In this document: positions 24,934-34,385 of the stretch, piece by piece
Layout of the letters: every line of letters begins with the position of its first letter
Numbering within the stretch: the stretch's first letter is position 1
From: Chryseobacterium sp. MFBS3-17
GTDB taxonomy: Bacteria; Bacteroidota; Bacteroidia; Flavobacteriales; Weeksellaceae
DNA: 64,000 nucleotides
Direction: 5' to 3'
NCBI RefSeq assembly: GCF_020687745.1
Contig: NZ_JAJEWK010000006.1
Coordinates: 1 to 64,000, forward strand
Notes under the pieces: generated by a model
The model's input: the letters and a program-made list of their open reading frames with translations, nothing else
Databases searched by the model: none
What the model was told of the DNA's origin: nothing
Program-made: the position numbers and the translations under genes

Positions 24934-26163
24934 ATGCAAAAAAGAATATTCCTAAGTACACTGGCTGCCATAGCTATGGTTGCATGCAAGAAGACAGACG
25001 GCGCACCGCCGCAAGGCCCGAAAGCAGTTACTACCGTACAGGTAGAGCAGAGAACGGTGACCGGATTTTCTGAATTTCCGGCATCCATTCAGGGAAAGGT
25101 GAATAATGAAGTACGTGCCAAAATTCAGGGCTATATAACACAGGTGCTCATAGACGAAGGACAGTATGTCACGAAAGGGCAACCGCTTTTTCGTCTGGAA
25201 ACCAATACGCTGAATCAGTCTGCCAATGCTGCCAGTGCTGGAATAGGAGCGGCGCGCAGTAATGTTACCGCAGCAGAGGCCAGTGTAAAAGCGGCTCAGT
25301 CTGCCGTAAATGCTGCTCAGGTGGAAGTGGATAAACTGCGCCCCCTAGTAGAGAAAAACATCATCAGTAATGTGCAGCTGCAAACCGCTCAGGCTAATCT
25401 GAGCCGCGCTCAGGCACAATTGCAGCAGGCTGTAGCAGCCAAACAGCAGGCTGCTGCCGGGGTTTCTCAGGCGCAGGCCAATTACCAGGGTGTTCAGGAA
25501 AACATCAACTATTCCATCATCCGGGCTCCGATTTCCGGTGTGGTGGGCAAAATCAATATGAGAAACGGAAGTCTGGTAGGTCCCGGTGATCCTACACCCA
25601 TTACCACCGTTTCGGATACCAGTTCGCTGTTTGCTTATTTCTCAATGAACGAAAGAGAATATCTGGACTTTCTGAAAAATTCTGAAGGCGCCACACTTCA
25701 GGAAAAATTACGCAACCTGCCGCTGGTAGAACTGAAACTTGCCAACGGAGACCTGTATTCTGAGAAAGGAAAAATTGAAGCAGTGACCGGCCAGATAGAT
25801 CCGGCTACGGGAAGCATCCAGTTCCGTGTTTCTCTTCCGAATCCCAATAAAATACTGAGTAACGGAAACAGCGGGGTCATCCGCGTTCCGAAAACGTATG
25901 ATCATGCACTGGTGGTGCCGGAAAGTGCCACTTACGAGCAGCAAGGTCTGGTATATGTGTACAAAGTGGTGCAGGATACGGCGAAGAATGCCATGATCAC
26001 CGTAGAAGACCGGGTAAGTAATATGGTCGTGATTAAAGACGGAGCAGCCAAAGGGGAAACCGTGGTGGCCGAAGGCGTGGGAACCCTGAGACCGGGTACC
26101 GCCGTAAAGCCTCAGCCGGGGAAATTTGATGATATTGTGAACGCCATAAAGCCCATATTTTAA
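24934..26163 (+). CDS. RND efflux adaptor (membrane fusion protein, AcrA-like)
   Basis: 409 residues. The N-terminus MQKRIFLSTLAAIAMVAC is a lipoprotein signal (Cys18). Then come a biotinyl-lipoyl half (VLIDEGQYVTKGQPLFRLE), a long Ala/Gln-rich alpha-hairpin (about 90-195), the second lipoyl half (APISGVVGKI), and beta-barrel and membrane-proximal domains ending in GTAVKPQPGK. The adaptor links the inner-membrane pump to the outer-membrane channel. The pump gene follows after 9 bases. Confidence 0.92.
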   Translation: MQKRIFLSTLAAIAMVACKKTDGAPPQGPKAVTTVQVEQRTVTGFSEFPASIQGKVNNEVRAKIQGYITQVLIDEGQYVTKGQPLFRLETNTLNQSANAASAGIGAARSNVTAAEASVKAAQSAVNAAQVEVDKLRPLVEKNIISNVQLQTAQANLSRAQAQLQQAVAAKQQAAAGVSQAQANYQGVQENINYSIIRAPISGVVGKINMRNGSLVGPGDPTPITTVSDTSSLFAYFSMNEREYLDFLKNSEGATLQEKLRNLPLVELKLANGDLYSEKGKIEAVTGQIDPATGSIQFRVSLPNPNKILSNGNSGVIRVPKTYDHALVVPESATYEQQGLVYVYKVVQDTAKNAMITVEDRVSNMVVIKDGAAKGETVVAEGVGTLRPGTAVKPQPGKFDDIVNAIKPIF

Positions 26164-26172
26164 AACTGAAGT

Positions 26173-29100
26173 ATGATTAAAAAATTCATTAACAGACCGG
26201 TACTGTCTACCGTAATTTCCATTCTGATAGTCATTCTGGGAATACTGGGGCTTGTGGCTCTGCCGGTCACACAGTATCCGGATATTGCGCCGCCTACGGT
26301 GCGGATTTCGGCCAACTATACCGGTGCCAATGCGCAAACCGTGATGAACAGTGTCATTATCCCGATAGAAGAACAGGTAAACGGGGTAGAAGGAATGGAC
26401 TATATCTCTTCCTCTGCCGGGAATAACGGATCTGCTTCTATTCAGGTGTTCTTTAAACAAGGGGTGAATCCTGATATTGCTGCGGTAATGGTACAAAACC
26501 AGGTGCAGCGGGCAATGCCGTTGCTTCCTGCAGAAGTAACGCGCTCCGGTGTGCAGGTAAATAAGCAGCAAACCAGCGCCCTGATGTTTCTTTCCTTTTA
26601 TACAGATAATCCTGATCTAGATGAAGTATGGCTGCAGAATTATATGAACATCAACATCATTCCGGCGCTGAAAAGGGTAAACGGAGTAGGTGATGCCAGT
26701 GCCTTCGGCGGGAAAACCTATTCCATGCGGATCTGGCTTGATCCTGCAAAAATGGCAGCCTATGGACTGGAACCAGGCCAGGTTTCTGAAGCCATCAATG
26801 AACAGTCGCGTGAAGCAGCAGCAGGATCTCTGGGTGAAAACAGCGGAAGTTCTTTTCAGTATGTGATTACCTATAAAGGAAAGCATGACGAGGTAGCAGA
26901 ATACGAGAACATCGTCATCAGAGCACTCGGAAATGGTGAATATTTACTGCTGAAAGATATTGCTGATATCAAACTGGATGCATTGTCCTATACGGGAATC
27001 GGGGAAAATAACGGAAGACGGGCTGTGAGTATGGGGATTTTCCAGACTCCGGGTTCCAATGCTCAGGACATCATTAACGAAATCAAAGCTTTCCTGAAAG
27101 AAACCGAAAAAACGCTGCCGGAAGGCATAGGATACAGCATTAACTTTGATACCAACGATTTCCTGGAAGCATCGATTGCCAAAGTAATTACCACGCTGAT
27201 AGAAGCATTTATCCTGGTTTTCCTGGTGGTATTTATTTTCCTTCAGGATTTCAGGTCTACGCTCATTCCCTCTATTGCGGTTCCGGTTTCCATTATTGGT
27301 ACCTTCTTTTTCCTGAATCTGCTGGGCTATTCACTGAACCTCCTTACGCTGTTTGCACTGGTACTGGCCATTGGTATTGTGGTAGATGATGCCATTGTAG
27401 TGGTAGAAGCAGTGCACGCCAAAATGGAACAGGGAATGACTGATGCCAAAAAAGCTACCGTAGCGGCCATGGACGAGATTACCGGTGCCATTATATCCAT
27501 TACTCTGGTGATGGCGGCTGTATTTATTCCGGTTACTTTTCTTCAGGGTCCTACAGGAGTATTTTATCAGCAGTTCGGGATTACACTCATTATTGCCATC
27601 CTGATTTCTGCCGTCAACGCGCTTACGCTGAGTCCGGTACTTTGTTCCTTGCTGCTGAAACCGCAGGGACATCATACCAAGGCGTATGCTGATCAGAATT
27701 TGATGCAGAAGTTCTTTACCAAATTCAACACCGGATTCCGGGCAGCCACAGAGCGCTATGGACGTTCGTTTGCCTTTTTGTTGAGACATAAGTGGGCCAC
27801 GGTACTTATTTTCGTGGCCGGCGGACTTACTTTCTGGTGGGCCAACTCTACCATGCCTACAGGATTCATTCCCAAAGAAGACCGTGGTATTATCTTTACC
27901 GATATTCAGCTTCCACCGGGAGCCTCCATGGAGCGAACCTATAATGTACTGAAAGATTTACAGGAGGAAGCCAGAAAGATTCCGGGGGTGCTGAACGTGA
28001 CCTTCACCGCCAGCCGGGGATTCATGTCGGGGCAGGGCCCGAATGTGGGGCAGGCTTTTGTAAGACTGAAACCGTTTGATGAACGGGGTAAGCATGATGA
28101 CCAGAGTGTGGATGCCATTACCAAAAAACTGTTTGGCATTGCATCCAAATTTCCGGATGCCAAAATTGTGTTTTTCTCGCCACCCAGCGTGCCGGGATTC
28201 GGTCAGAGTGATGGTTTCTCTGCTGTATTGCTGGATAAATCCGGCGGAGAACTTACCGAACTGAACCAGGTGACTCAGAATTTCATCGGGCAGCTGATGC
28301 AGAGACCGGAGATTCAGTTTGCATCCACATCGTTTAATACCAACTATCCGCAGTACCAGATGGTGATTAATGTGCCCCGGGCCAAGGAAAGTGGTGTGTC
28401 GGTTAACAGTATTCTGAGTGTTATGCAGGGCTATATCGGCGGTATTTATTCTTCAGATTTCACTAAGTATGGCAAGCAGTTCCGGGTGATGATTCAGGCA
28501 CTGCCGGATAACCGTAAAGATATCACCAGTCTGAACGGACTGTATGTGAAAACCAGCAGTGGTGCTATGGCGCCAATTTCACAGTTCCTCACCCTGGAGC
28601 GTACATTTGGTCCTCAGTCCATAGAGCGATATAACCTCTTTACATCGGTCAGTATTTCCGGATCCAGTAATCCCGGATATTCTACCGGGGACGCCATCAA
28701 AGCCATTCAGGAAACTGCGGCAAATATGCCGGGCGATTATGATGTAGAGTTCACGGGACTTACCAAAGAAGAAATGGCAGCGGGTTCACAGACCTATTAT
28801 ATCTTCCTGCTGAGTTTCCTCTTCGTGTACTTTATCCTTGCGGCACAGTACGAAAGTTATGTACTGCCTTTTGCAGTGATTCTCTCACTTCCGCTGGGGG
28901 TAGTTGGTGCATTTTTCGGACAGAGAATATTCGGTTTAGAGAATAATATTTATTTCCAGATTGCCATCATCATGCTCATTGGACTCCTGGCCAAGAATGC
29001 AATTCTGATTGTGGAATTTGCCATTCAGCGCCGCATGCACGGTGAAACACTGGCCATGTCTGCTATTAATGCAGCCAAAGCCAGACTGAGACCGATTCTG

Positions 29101-29319
29101 ATGACCTCATTTGCTTTTATCTTTGGGATGATTCCGCTGGTATTTGCTACCGGAATTGGTTCTGTAGGAAACCGCTCCATAGGAACGGGTGCGGCTATGG
29201 GTCTGCTCATTGGTACCTTCTTCGGATTACTTGCCATCCCGGTATTGTACGTGATTTTCCAGGCGATTCAGGAAAAAATCTCACCCATTAAAGGGGAAAA
29301 AGTAAATCTGAGTGAATAA
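26173..29319 (+). CDS. RND multidrug efflux pump, AcrB-like (HAE1)
   Basis: 1048 residues, the usual HAE1 length. The first helix begins FINRPVLSTVISILIVILG. The proton-relay aspartates lie in IGIVVDDAIVVVEAVHAKM (TM4), with a further Lys in the TM10 LLAKNAILIVEFA segment. Twelve membrane helices and two large periplasmic loops are present. It uses the proton gradient to expel hydrophobic drugs through the downstream channel. It sits in a regulator-adaptor-pump-channel operon. Confidence 0.95.
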   Translation: MIKKFINRPVLSTVISILIVILGILGLVALPVTQYPDIAPPTVRISANYTGANAQTVMNSVIIPIEEQVNGVEGMDYISSSAGNNGSASIQVFFKQGVNPDIAAVMVQNQVQRAMPLLPAEVTRSGVQVNKQQTSALMFLSFYTDNPDLDEVWLQNYMNINIIPALKRVNGVGDASAFGGKTYSMRIWLDPAKMAAYGLEPGQVSEAINEQSREAAAGSLGENSGSSFQYVITYKGKHDEVAEYENIVIRALGNGEYLLLKDIADIKLDALSYTGIGENNGRRAVSMGIFQTPGSNAQDIINEIKAFLKETEKTLPEGIGYSINFDTNDFLEASIAKVITTLIEAFILVFLVVFIFLQDFRSTLIPSIAVPVSIIGTFFFLNLLGYSLNLLTLFALVLAIGIVVDDAIVVVEAVHAKMEQGMTDAKKATVAAMDEITGAIISITLVMAAVFIPVTFLQGPTGVFYQQFGITLIIAILISAVNALTLSPVLCSLLLKPQGHHTKAYADQNLMQKFFTKFNTGFRAATERYGRSFAFLLRHKWATVLIFVAGGLTFWWANSTMPTGFIPKEDRGIIFTDIQLPPGASMERTYNVLKDLQEEARKIPGVLNVTFTASRGFMSGQGPNVGQAFVRLKPFDERGKHDDQSVDAITKKLFGIASKFPDAKIVFFSPPSVPGFGQSDGFSAVLLDKSGGELTELNQVTQNFIGQLMQRPEIQFASTSFNTNYPQYQMVINVPRAKESGVSVNSILSVMQGYIGGIYSSDFTKYGKQFRVMIQALPDNRKDITSLNGLYVKTSSGAMAPISQFLTLERTFGPQSIERYNLFTSVSISGSSNPGYSTGDAIKAIQETAANMPGDYDVEFTGLTKEEMAAGSQTYYIFLLSFLFVYFILAAQYESYVLPFAVILSLPLGVVGAFFGQRIFGLENNIYFQIAIIMLIGLLAKNAILIVEFAIQRRMHGETLAMSAINAAKARLRPILMTSFAFIFGMIPLVFATGIGSVGNRSIGTGAAMGLLIGTFFGLLAIPVLYVIFQAIQEKISPIKGEKVNLSE

Positions 29320-29370
29320 AATACGGGTGAAGGGTTCTTCACCTGTTATTTGCTTTTAAATTTTAAGTAC

Positions 29371-30774
29371 ATGAAAAACAGTTCTTTAATCAAAAATATC
29401 GCTATTTCTGCTACCGCCCTGGTATTGCTTCAGTCCTGTGTGGCCAGGCAGCCCTTCGATGAGAAGCAGATCGCCATTAACGAAAATCTGTACCGTACAG
29501 ATTATATTGCTGCAGACAGCTCCAGCATTGCAACCGTTTCCTGGCGTAATATTTTCACGGATCCCATATTACAAGGTCACATTGAAACCGGACTGAACAA
29601 TAATCTGGACATCAGAATTGCGGTTCAGAATATTGTAGCCGCAGAAGCTTATCTGAAGCAAAAAAAGGCCGCTTATCTGCCTACGCTTTCAGTAGGTCCC
29701 AATTATACTTTTCAGACGCCGTCTCTCAATACGGTACTCAGCAATGAGCGGGTGTATAACCATCTGTTCGATCTGGGGGCTGATCTGAGTTGGGACATCG
29801 ACATCTGGGGAAAGATGAAGGCAGAAGAGAAAGCCCAGCTGGCCCAGTATCTGGCGACCAATGCTGCACACAAGTCCGTTAAATCTGACCTGGTAGCGGC
29901 TATTGCCACTACTTATTATCAGATTATGACGCTGGATGAGCAAAAGAAAATCATAGGCGAAACCATTACCCTTAGAAAATCCAATCTGGAAACCACCCGC
30001 GCCCTGAAATCTGCCGGAACCCTTACCGAAGTGGCTGTTCAGCAGAGTGAAGCACTGGTTTTTAATGCCGAAGCATTGCTGGTGGATGTAGAGGTACAGA
30101 TTGAATTGCTGGAAAATACCATGAGTTTCCTGCTGGGGCAGCCTTCACAGATTATTGCCAGAAGTACTGCCGAGCAGCAGATACTTCCGGGAGATTTTGC
30201 ACTGGGGTATTCTGCAAGTCTTCTGGCCAACAGAGCCGATGTCACAGAAGCAGAACTCAGACTGCGTTCAGCATTTGAACTGACCAATGCCGCCAGAGCA
30301 CAGTTTTACCCGTCCCTGCGCATTACCGGCAGTGGCGGACTGCAAGCAACAGATATTGATCAGCTGTTCAGTGTCAATTCGCTGTTTGCTACGGTAATTG
30401 GCAGTCTGGTACAGCCCATTCTAAATAAAAGACAGATCAGAACCAATTATGAAGTGACCCTGGCCAATCAGCAGATTGCGTATCTCAATTTTCGCAAAAC
30501 CATGCTGAATGCCGGCAGGGAAGTAGCTGACGCGCTGAAAGTTTATAACGCACAGGATCGTTTTATCAGCCTGAAACAACAGGAACTTCAGGCGTATCAG
30601 AAGTCGGTGAGTGATTCTCAGGAACTGGTGAACTATGGTTTGGCCAATTATCTGGAGGTGATTAATGCCAGTGTGAGCGCACTGAATGCTGAACTCAATA
30701 TTTCCAATGCCAAATTTGCCAAAATGAAAGCCGGGGTAGAGTTGTACCGGGCACTGGGAGGTGGCTGGAGATAA
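29371..30774 (+). CDS. Outer membrane efflux channel lipoprotein (NodT/OprM family)
   Basis: 467 residues from the ATG at 29371 (a TTG at 29350 would extend it without a signal peptide). The signal MKNSSLIKNIAISATALVLL is followed by lipobox QSC (Cys23). Two TolC-type repeats are seen: WRNIFTDPILQGHIETGLNNN, DLGADLSWDIDIWGK, RADVTEAELRLRSA and RAQFYPSLRITGSGGL, the usual OprM-family landmarks. It forms a trimeric channel in the outer membrane for the pump encoded 51 bases upstream. Confidence 0.93.
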   Translation: MKNSSLIKNIAISATALVLLQSCVARQPFDEKQIAINENLYRTDYIAADSSSIATVSWRNIFTDPILQGHIETGLNNNLDIRIAVQNIVAAEAYLKQKKAAYLPTLSVGPNYTFQTPSLNTVLSNERVYNHLFDLGADLSWDIDIWGKMKAEEKAQLAQYLATNAAHKSVKSDLVAAIATTYYQIMTLDEQKKIIGETITLRKSNLETTRALKSAGTLTEVAVQQSEALVFNAEALLVDVEVQIELLENTMSFLLGQPSQIIARSTAEQQILPGDFALGYSASLLANRADVTEAELRLRSAFELTNAARAQFYPSLRITGSGGLQATDIDQLFSVNSLFATVIGSLVQPILNKRQIRTNYEVTLANQQIAYLNFRKTMLNAGREVADALKVYNAQDRFISLKQQELQAYQKSVSDSQELVNYGLANYLEVINASVSALNAELNISNAKFAKMKAGVELYRALGGGWR

Positions 30775-30801
30775 TATTGTATCTTTACTGAAATTTCAAC
30801 C

Positions 30802-31392
30802 ATGGATACCATCAACCATTATTTGTCTGAAGTCTTTGAACTGCCCATGCAGGAGGTAGCCCTGTGCAATAGTTTTTACACCGAAAAAACACTTAAAAAA
30901 GGGGAATATCTGTTGCAGGTTGGAGAGGTGTGCAAATCCACCTTCTTTGTAGAAGAAGGTCTGCTGCGCATGTACTCCATAGACAAAAATGGTAAAGAGC
31001 ACATCATACAATTTGCGCCGGAAAAATGGCTGATGAGTGACCGCAGTTCGCTCTATTTCAGTGAGAAATCCAATTATTTCATTGATGCGGTTGAGGATTC
31101 CAAAGTGCTGATGCTGACTCCTGATTTCTTCATGAATCTCAACGAGCAGTTCCCCGGAACCATTGCGCATAATGATCTTTTGCTGCAGAAACATATCCGG
31201 AACCTCCAGAACCGGGTCAATTCACTGCTGGGCGATACTGCGCAGGAACGCTATCTGGATTTCATTAAAATGTATCCCGACCTTATGCTTCGTGTACCGC
31301 AATGGATGGTGGCTTCCTACCTGGGCATTACCCCGGAAAGTCTGAGCCGTGTGCGCAAGGAACTGGCGAAAAACAATTTTAGACCTTCATAG
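30802..31392 (+). CDS. Crp/Fnr-family transcriptional regulator
   Basis: 196 residues. A cyclic-nucleotide-binding-like beta barrel occupies residues 20-115 (LKKGEYLLQVGEVCKSTFFVEEGLLRMY, read in parts; ENGKEHI-like and WLMSDRSSLYF), then the dimer helix and a C-terminal winged helix (RVPQWMVASYLGITPESLSRVRKELA). The cAMP-contacting residues of true CRP are not evident, as in many Bacteroidota members. It starts 27 bases after the efflux channel and could be co-transcribed, but the target is unknown. Confidence 0.85.
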   Translation: MDTINHYLSEVFELPMQEVALCNSFYTEKTLKKGEYLLQVGEVCKSTFFVEEGLLRMYSIDKNGKEHIIQFAPEKWLMSDRSSLYFSEKSNYFIDAVEDSKVLMLTPDFFMNLNEQFPGTIAHNDLLLQKHIRNLQNRVNSLLGDTAQERYLDFIKMYPDLMLRVPQWMVASYLGITPESLSRVRKELAKNNFRPS

Positions 31393-31407
31393 AAATTCAT
31401 TTCATAC

Positions 31408-31438
31408 ACGGATTTTACGAAAGCAGAATCCGTTTTTT
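31408..31438 (+). terminator. Terminator after the Crp-like gene
   Basis: ACGGATT and AATCCGT arms with a 12-nt loop, followed by TTTTTT. Confidence 0.75.
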
Positions 31439-31511
31439 GTTGGTGTATTTTGAAAGTAGTTTCAGTAGCATTGATTGTATTGTTCTAATCATGTTTCAGC
31501 CATTACCATAA

Positions 31512-31539
31512 AAAAAGGAACCCATTACTGAGTTCCTTT
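31512..31539 (-). terminator. Terminator of rpoD
   Basis: AAAGGAAC (31514-31521) and GTTCCTTT (31532-31539) form an 8-bp perfect stem with a 10-nt loop. A run of As lies on the left, giving a U-tract on the minus strand. Confidence 0.75.
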
Positions 31540-31558
31540 GAAAATCTAACTAAAAAAA

Positions 31559-32425
31559 TTATTTCCCGAGATAGGATTTTAAAATCTTGCTTCGGGTGTT
31601 GTGTTTCAGTCGCTTGATGGCTTTTTCCTTGATCTGGCGCACTCTTTCGCGAGTCAGGTCAAAGGTTTCACCGATTTCCTCCAGGGTCATCGGGTGTTTA
31701 CCGTTCAGGCCGAAATACAGGCGCACCAAATCTGCCTCGCGTGGAGTCAGTGTTTGGAGGGCACGTTCAATTTCAATCTGCAGTGATTCCAGCATCAGGT
31801 CTTTGTCCGGACTTGGAGATTCACCGGAGCGCAGTACATCATAAAGATTAGAATCTTCTCCTTCTACCAGCGGCGCATCCATAGATAGGTGGCGGCCGGA
31901 GTTTTTCATGGATTCTTTGATGTCTTCTTCGCTCATGTCCAGCACTTCTGCCAGTTCTTCCGGAGACGGTGGTCTTTCATTTTCCTGCTCCAGGTGTGCA
32001 TACGCCTTGTTGATTTTGTTGATGGAGCCAATTTTGTTCAGCGGCAGCCTTACAATTCTGGATTGCTCTGCCAGTGCCTGCAAAATAGACTGGCGAATCC
32101 ACCATACTGCATAGGAGATGAATTTGAAACCTCTGGTTTCGTCATATCTTTTTGCGGCTTTCATCAGACCCAGGTTTCCTTCATTAATTAAATCCGGAAG
32201 AGAAAGTCCCTGGTTTTGGTACTGTTTGGATACGGATACCACGAAACGCAGATTGGCTTTAATGAGTTTTTCCAGTGCGGCTCTGTCACCTGCCCGGATC
32301 TTTTGTGCCAGCTCTACCTCTTCGTCTGCGGTAATGAGTTCCACTTTACCAATTTCCTGAAGATACTTGTCTAGTGACGCAGTTTCCCTGTTGGTAACCT
32401 GCTTTGTAATTTTTAACTGTCTCAT
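31559..32425 (-). CDS. rpoD: Primary RNA polymerase sigma factor
   Basis: 288 residues from the ATG at 32425, chosen because conserved sequence starts MRQLKITKQ; upstream codons are in-frame leader. It has a short region 1.2 ([14 protein letters not shown]), region 2 ([51 protein letters not shown]), region 3 and region 4 ([32 protein letters not shown]). The lack of region 1.1 is normal for Bacteroidota, whose primary sigma recognises TTTG/TANNTTTG promoters as seen throughout this window. Confidence 0.93.
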   Translation of the reverse strand: MRQLKITKQVTNRETASLDKYLQEIGKVELITADEEVELAQKIRAGDRAALEKLIKANLRFVVSVSKQYQNQGLSLPDLINEGNLGLMKAAKRYDETRGFKFISYAVWWIRQSILQALAEQSRIVRLPLNKIGSINKINKAYAHLEQENERPPSPEELAEVLDMSEEDIKESMKNSGRHLSMDAPLVEGEDSNLYDVLRSGESPSPDKDLMLESLQIEIERALQTLTPREADLVRLYFGLNGKHPMTLEEIGETFDLTRERVRQIKEKAIKRLKHNTRSKILKSYLGK

Positions 32426-32798
32426 GTACAAAAAACCAGCCCGTTTTGTATGGGCTACAATTATATATACGCAGCCGAAACCCAAAAGGTTACAAATGTT
32501 TGAGAATTAAGTATTCGCCAGGCTGTTTACCTTTTTTTTTAAGGTATTCATGTGGAATTTTGAATGAAAGAAATAATAGGTAGCGTCCAGACCACCGTGG
32601 TTTCCCTCTGCACTCGTCACCTAGCCCTGGGCGCTGCGGTTACCCCGCACGCTGCAGTCTGTGGTTGAAACCATGGACTGCAGCGGAGGAGTAGAAGCGG
32701 AGCACAGGTTCCCGGCTCCCCGGAAATATTTTATTCCTTCAGATTTTTGTCATTCCTTAAATTCTTCCTACCTTTAAAGTCCTATCAAAAAATGAAAT
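32426..32798. other. Intergenic region between rpoD and the lysine operon
   Basis: Divergent promoter region of 373 bases. It carries the rpoD leader and, at 32623-32708, a GC-rich repeat element described separately. No gene is seen. The last 60 bases before 32799 are AT-rich and probably hold the promoter of the aldehyde dehydrogenase gene. Confidence 0.6.
32623..32708 (+). repeat. Intergenic hairpin repeat, copy 1
   Basis: A 29-bp left box beginning AGCCCTGGGCGCTGCGG and ending TACCCCGCACG, then a 32-nt palindrome (CTGCAGTC...GACTGCAG around TGGTTgaAACCA), then a 25-bp right box beginning CGGAGGAGTAGAAGCGGAG. The copy at 46514-46595 shares 23 of 29 and 20 of 25 bases of the boxes but has an unrelated palindrome. 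The element lies between divergent genes. Confidence 0.75.
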
Positions 32799-34349
32799 AT
32801 GGCAAAAAAATCAAACGATTTCGGAATCGAAAAAACATTAAAAAATTTAGGAATCAGCAAGGAAAACAAAGGCGTTTCCGGTGGCGGTAAATACTATGGC
32901 AGCGGAGAAGTGATTGAGAGCTATTCGCCCACAGACGGCCAGTTGATTGCCAAAATAAAATCCGGAAACAAAAAAGATTACAATAAAATTATAGAAAAAG
33001 CGCAGTCTGCATTCCTGGAATTCCGATTAATGCCGGCGCCAAAACGGGGTGAACTGGTACGGCAATTCGGCCAGAAACTGAGAGAGAAAAAGAACGACCT
33101 GGGCAAACTGGTTTCCTATGAAATGGGCAAATCTCTGCAGGAAGGTCTGGGTGAGGTACAGGAAATGATAGACATCTGCGATTTTGCAGTAGGTCTTTCC
33201 CGCCAGTTGCACGGGTACACCATGCATTCTGAACGTGCATTGCACCGTATGTATGAACAATACCACCCGCTGGGAATTGTAGGCGTGATTTCTGCGTTTA
33301 ATTTCCCTGTTGCCGTGTGGTCCTGGAATACGGCACTTTCCTGGATCTGTGGAAATGTGACCGTATGGAAGCCGTCTGAGAAAGTAGGTTTATGTGCAAT
33401 TGCCTGCCAGAATATCATTGCCGAAGTACTGAAAGAAAACAGCATGCCCGAGGGTATTTCTTCCATGATTGTGGGAGACCATACCGTGGGCGAAGCGCTG
33501 GTAGAGGATAAGCGGGTATCTCTGGTATCTTTCACCGGCTCTACCAGAGTAGGACGTAAAGTAGGAACAAAAGTGGCAGAGCGTTTCGGGAAATCCATTC
33601 TGGAACTCGGCGGAAACAATGCCATCATCATCACAGAAAATGCAGATCTGGATATGGCCGTCATCGGTGCGGTCTTTGGTGCGGTGGGAACGGCCGGACA
33701 AAGATGTACCTCTACCAGAAGACTGATTATTCATGAGTCTGTATATGAAGAGGTGAAAAACCGTCTGGTAAAAGCATACGGACAGTTGAAAATAGGAAAT
33801 CCGCTGGATGAAAAGAACCATGTGGGGCCGCTGATTGACAAAGATGCGGTGAAGGAATATCAGGCTTCCATTGAAAAATGTAAAGCAGAAGGCGGAAGAT
33901 TCGCGGTAGAAGGCGGCGTGCTGAAGGGCAAGAATTATGCTTCCGGATGCTACGTGAAGCCTTGTATAGCCGAGGTGGAGAATTCTTATGATATTGTTCA
34001 GCATGAAACCTTCGCTCCGATTCTTTATCTCATTAAATACAATACGCTGGACGAGGCTGTAGCGCTGCAGAATGATGTTCCGCAGGGACTGAGTTCCGCG
34101 ATTATGACCCAGAATCTGCGCGAAGCAGAACTGTTCCTCTCTCATGCAGGCTCAGATTGTGGTATTGCCAATGTAAACATCGGGACTTCCGGTGCAGAAA
34201 TCGGTGGTGCGTTCGGCGGAGAGAAGGAAACCGGCGGTGGCAGGGAATCCGGCTCTGATGTGTGGAAATACTATATGAGAAGACAAACAAATACCATCAA
34301 CTATTCCACCACACTGCCACTGGCGCAGGGAATTAAATTTGATTTGTAG
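32799..34349 (+). CDS. Aminoadipate-semialdehyde dehydrogenase (ALDH7-like)
   Basis: 516 residues of the aldehyde dehydrogenase family, closest by eye to ALDH7/antiquitin: [27 protein letters not shown], the general-base Glu in LELGGNNA and the catalytic Cys in [12 protein letters not shown], then [20 protein letters not shown] near the C-terminus. It oxidises 2-aminoadipate 6-semialdehyde to 2-aminoadipate with NAD(P)+. The next gene, 36 bases on, is lysine 6-transaminase, which makes that semialdehyde, so substrate choice is supported by context. Confidence 0.85.
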   Translation: MAKKSNDFGIEKTLKNLGISKENKGVSGGGKYYGSGEVIESYSPTDGQLIAKIKSGNKKDYNKIIEKAQSAFLEFRLMPAPKRGELVRQFGQKLREKKNDLGKLVSYEMGKSLQEGLGEVQEMIDICDFAVGLSRQLHGYTMHSERALHRMYEQYHPLGIVGVISAFNFPVAVWSWNTALSWICGNVTVWKPSEKVGLCAIACQNIIAEVLKENSMPEGISSMIVGDHTVGEALVEDKRVSLVSFTGSTRVGRKVGTKVAERFGKSILELGGNNAIIITENADLDMAVIGAVFGAVGTAGQRCTSTRRLIIHESVYEEVKNRLVKAYGQLKIGNPLDEKNHVGPLIDKDAVKEYQASIEKCKAEGGRFAVEGGVLKGKNYASGCYVKPCIAEVENSYDIVQHETFAPILYLIKYNTLDEAVALQNDVPQGLSSAIMTQNLREAELFLSHAGSDCGIANVNIGTSGAEIGGAFGGEKETGGGRESGSDVWKYYMRRQTNTINYSTTLPLAQGIKFDL

Positions 34350-34385
34350 AATATCAACAAAAACCATAAACATTTATATTATAAT

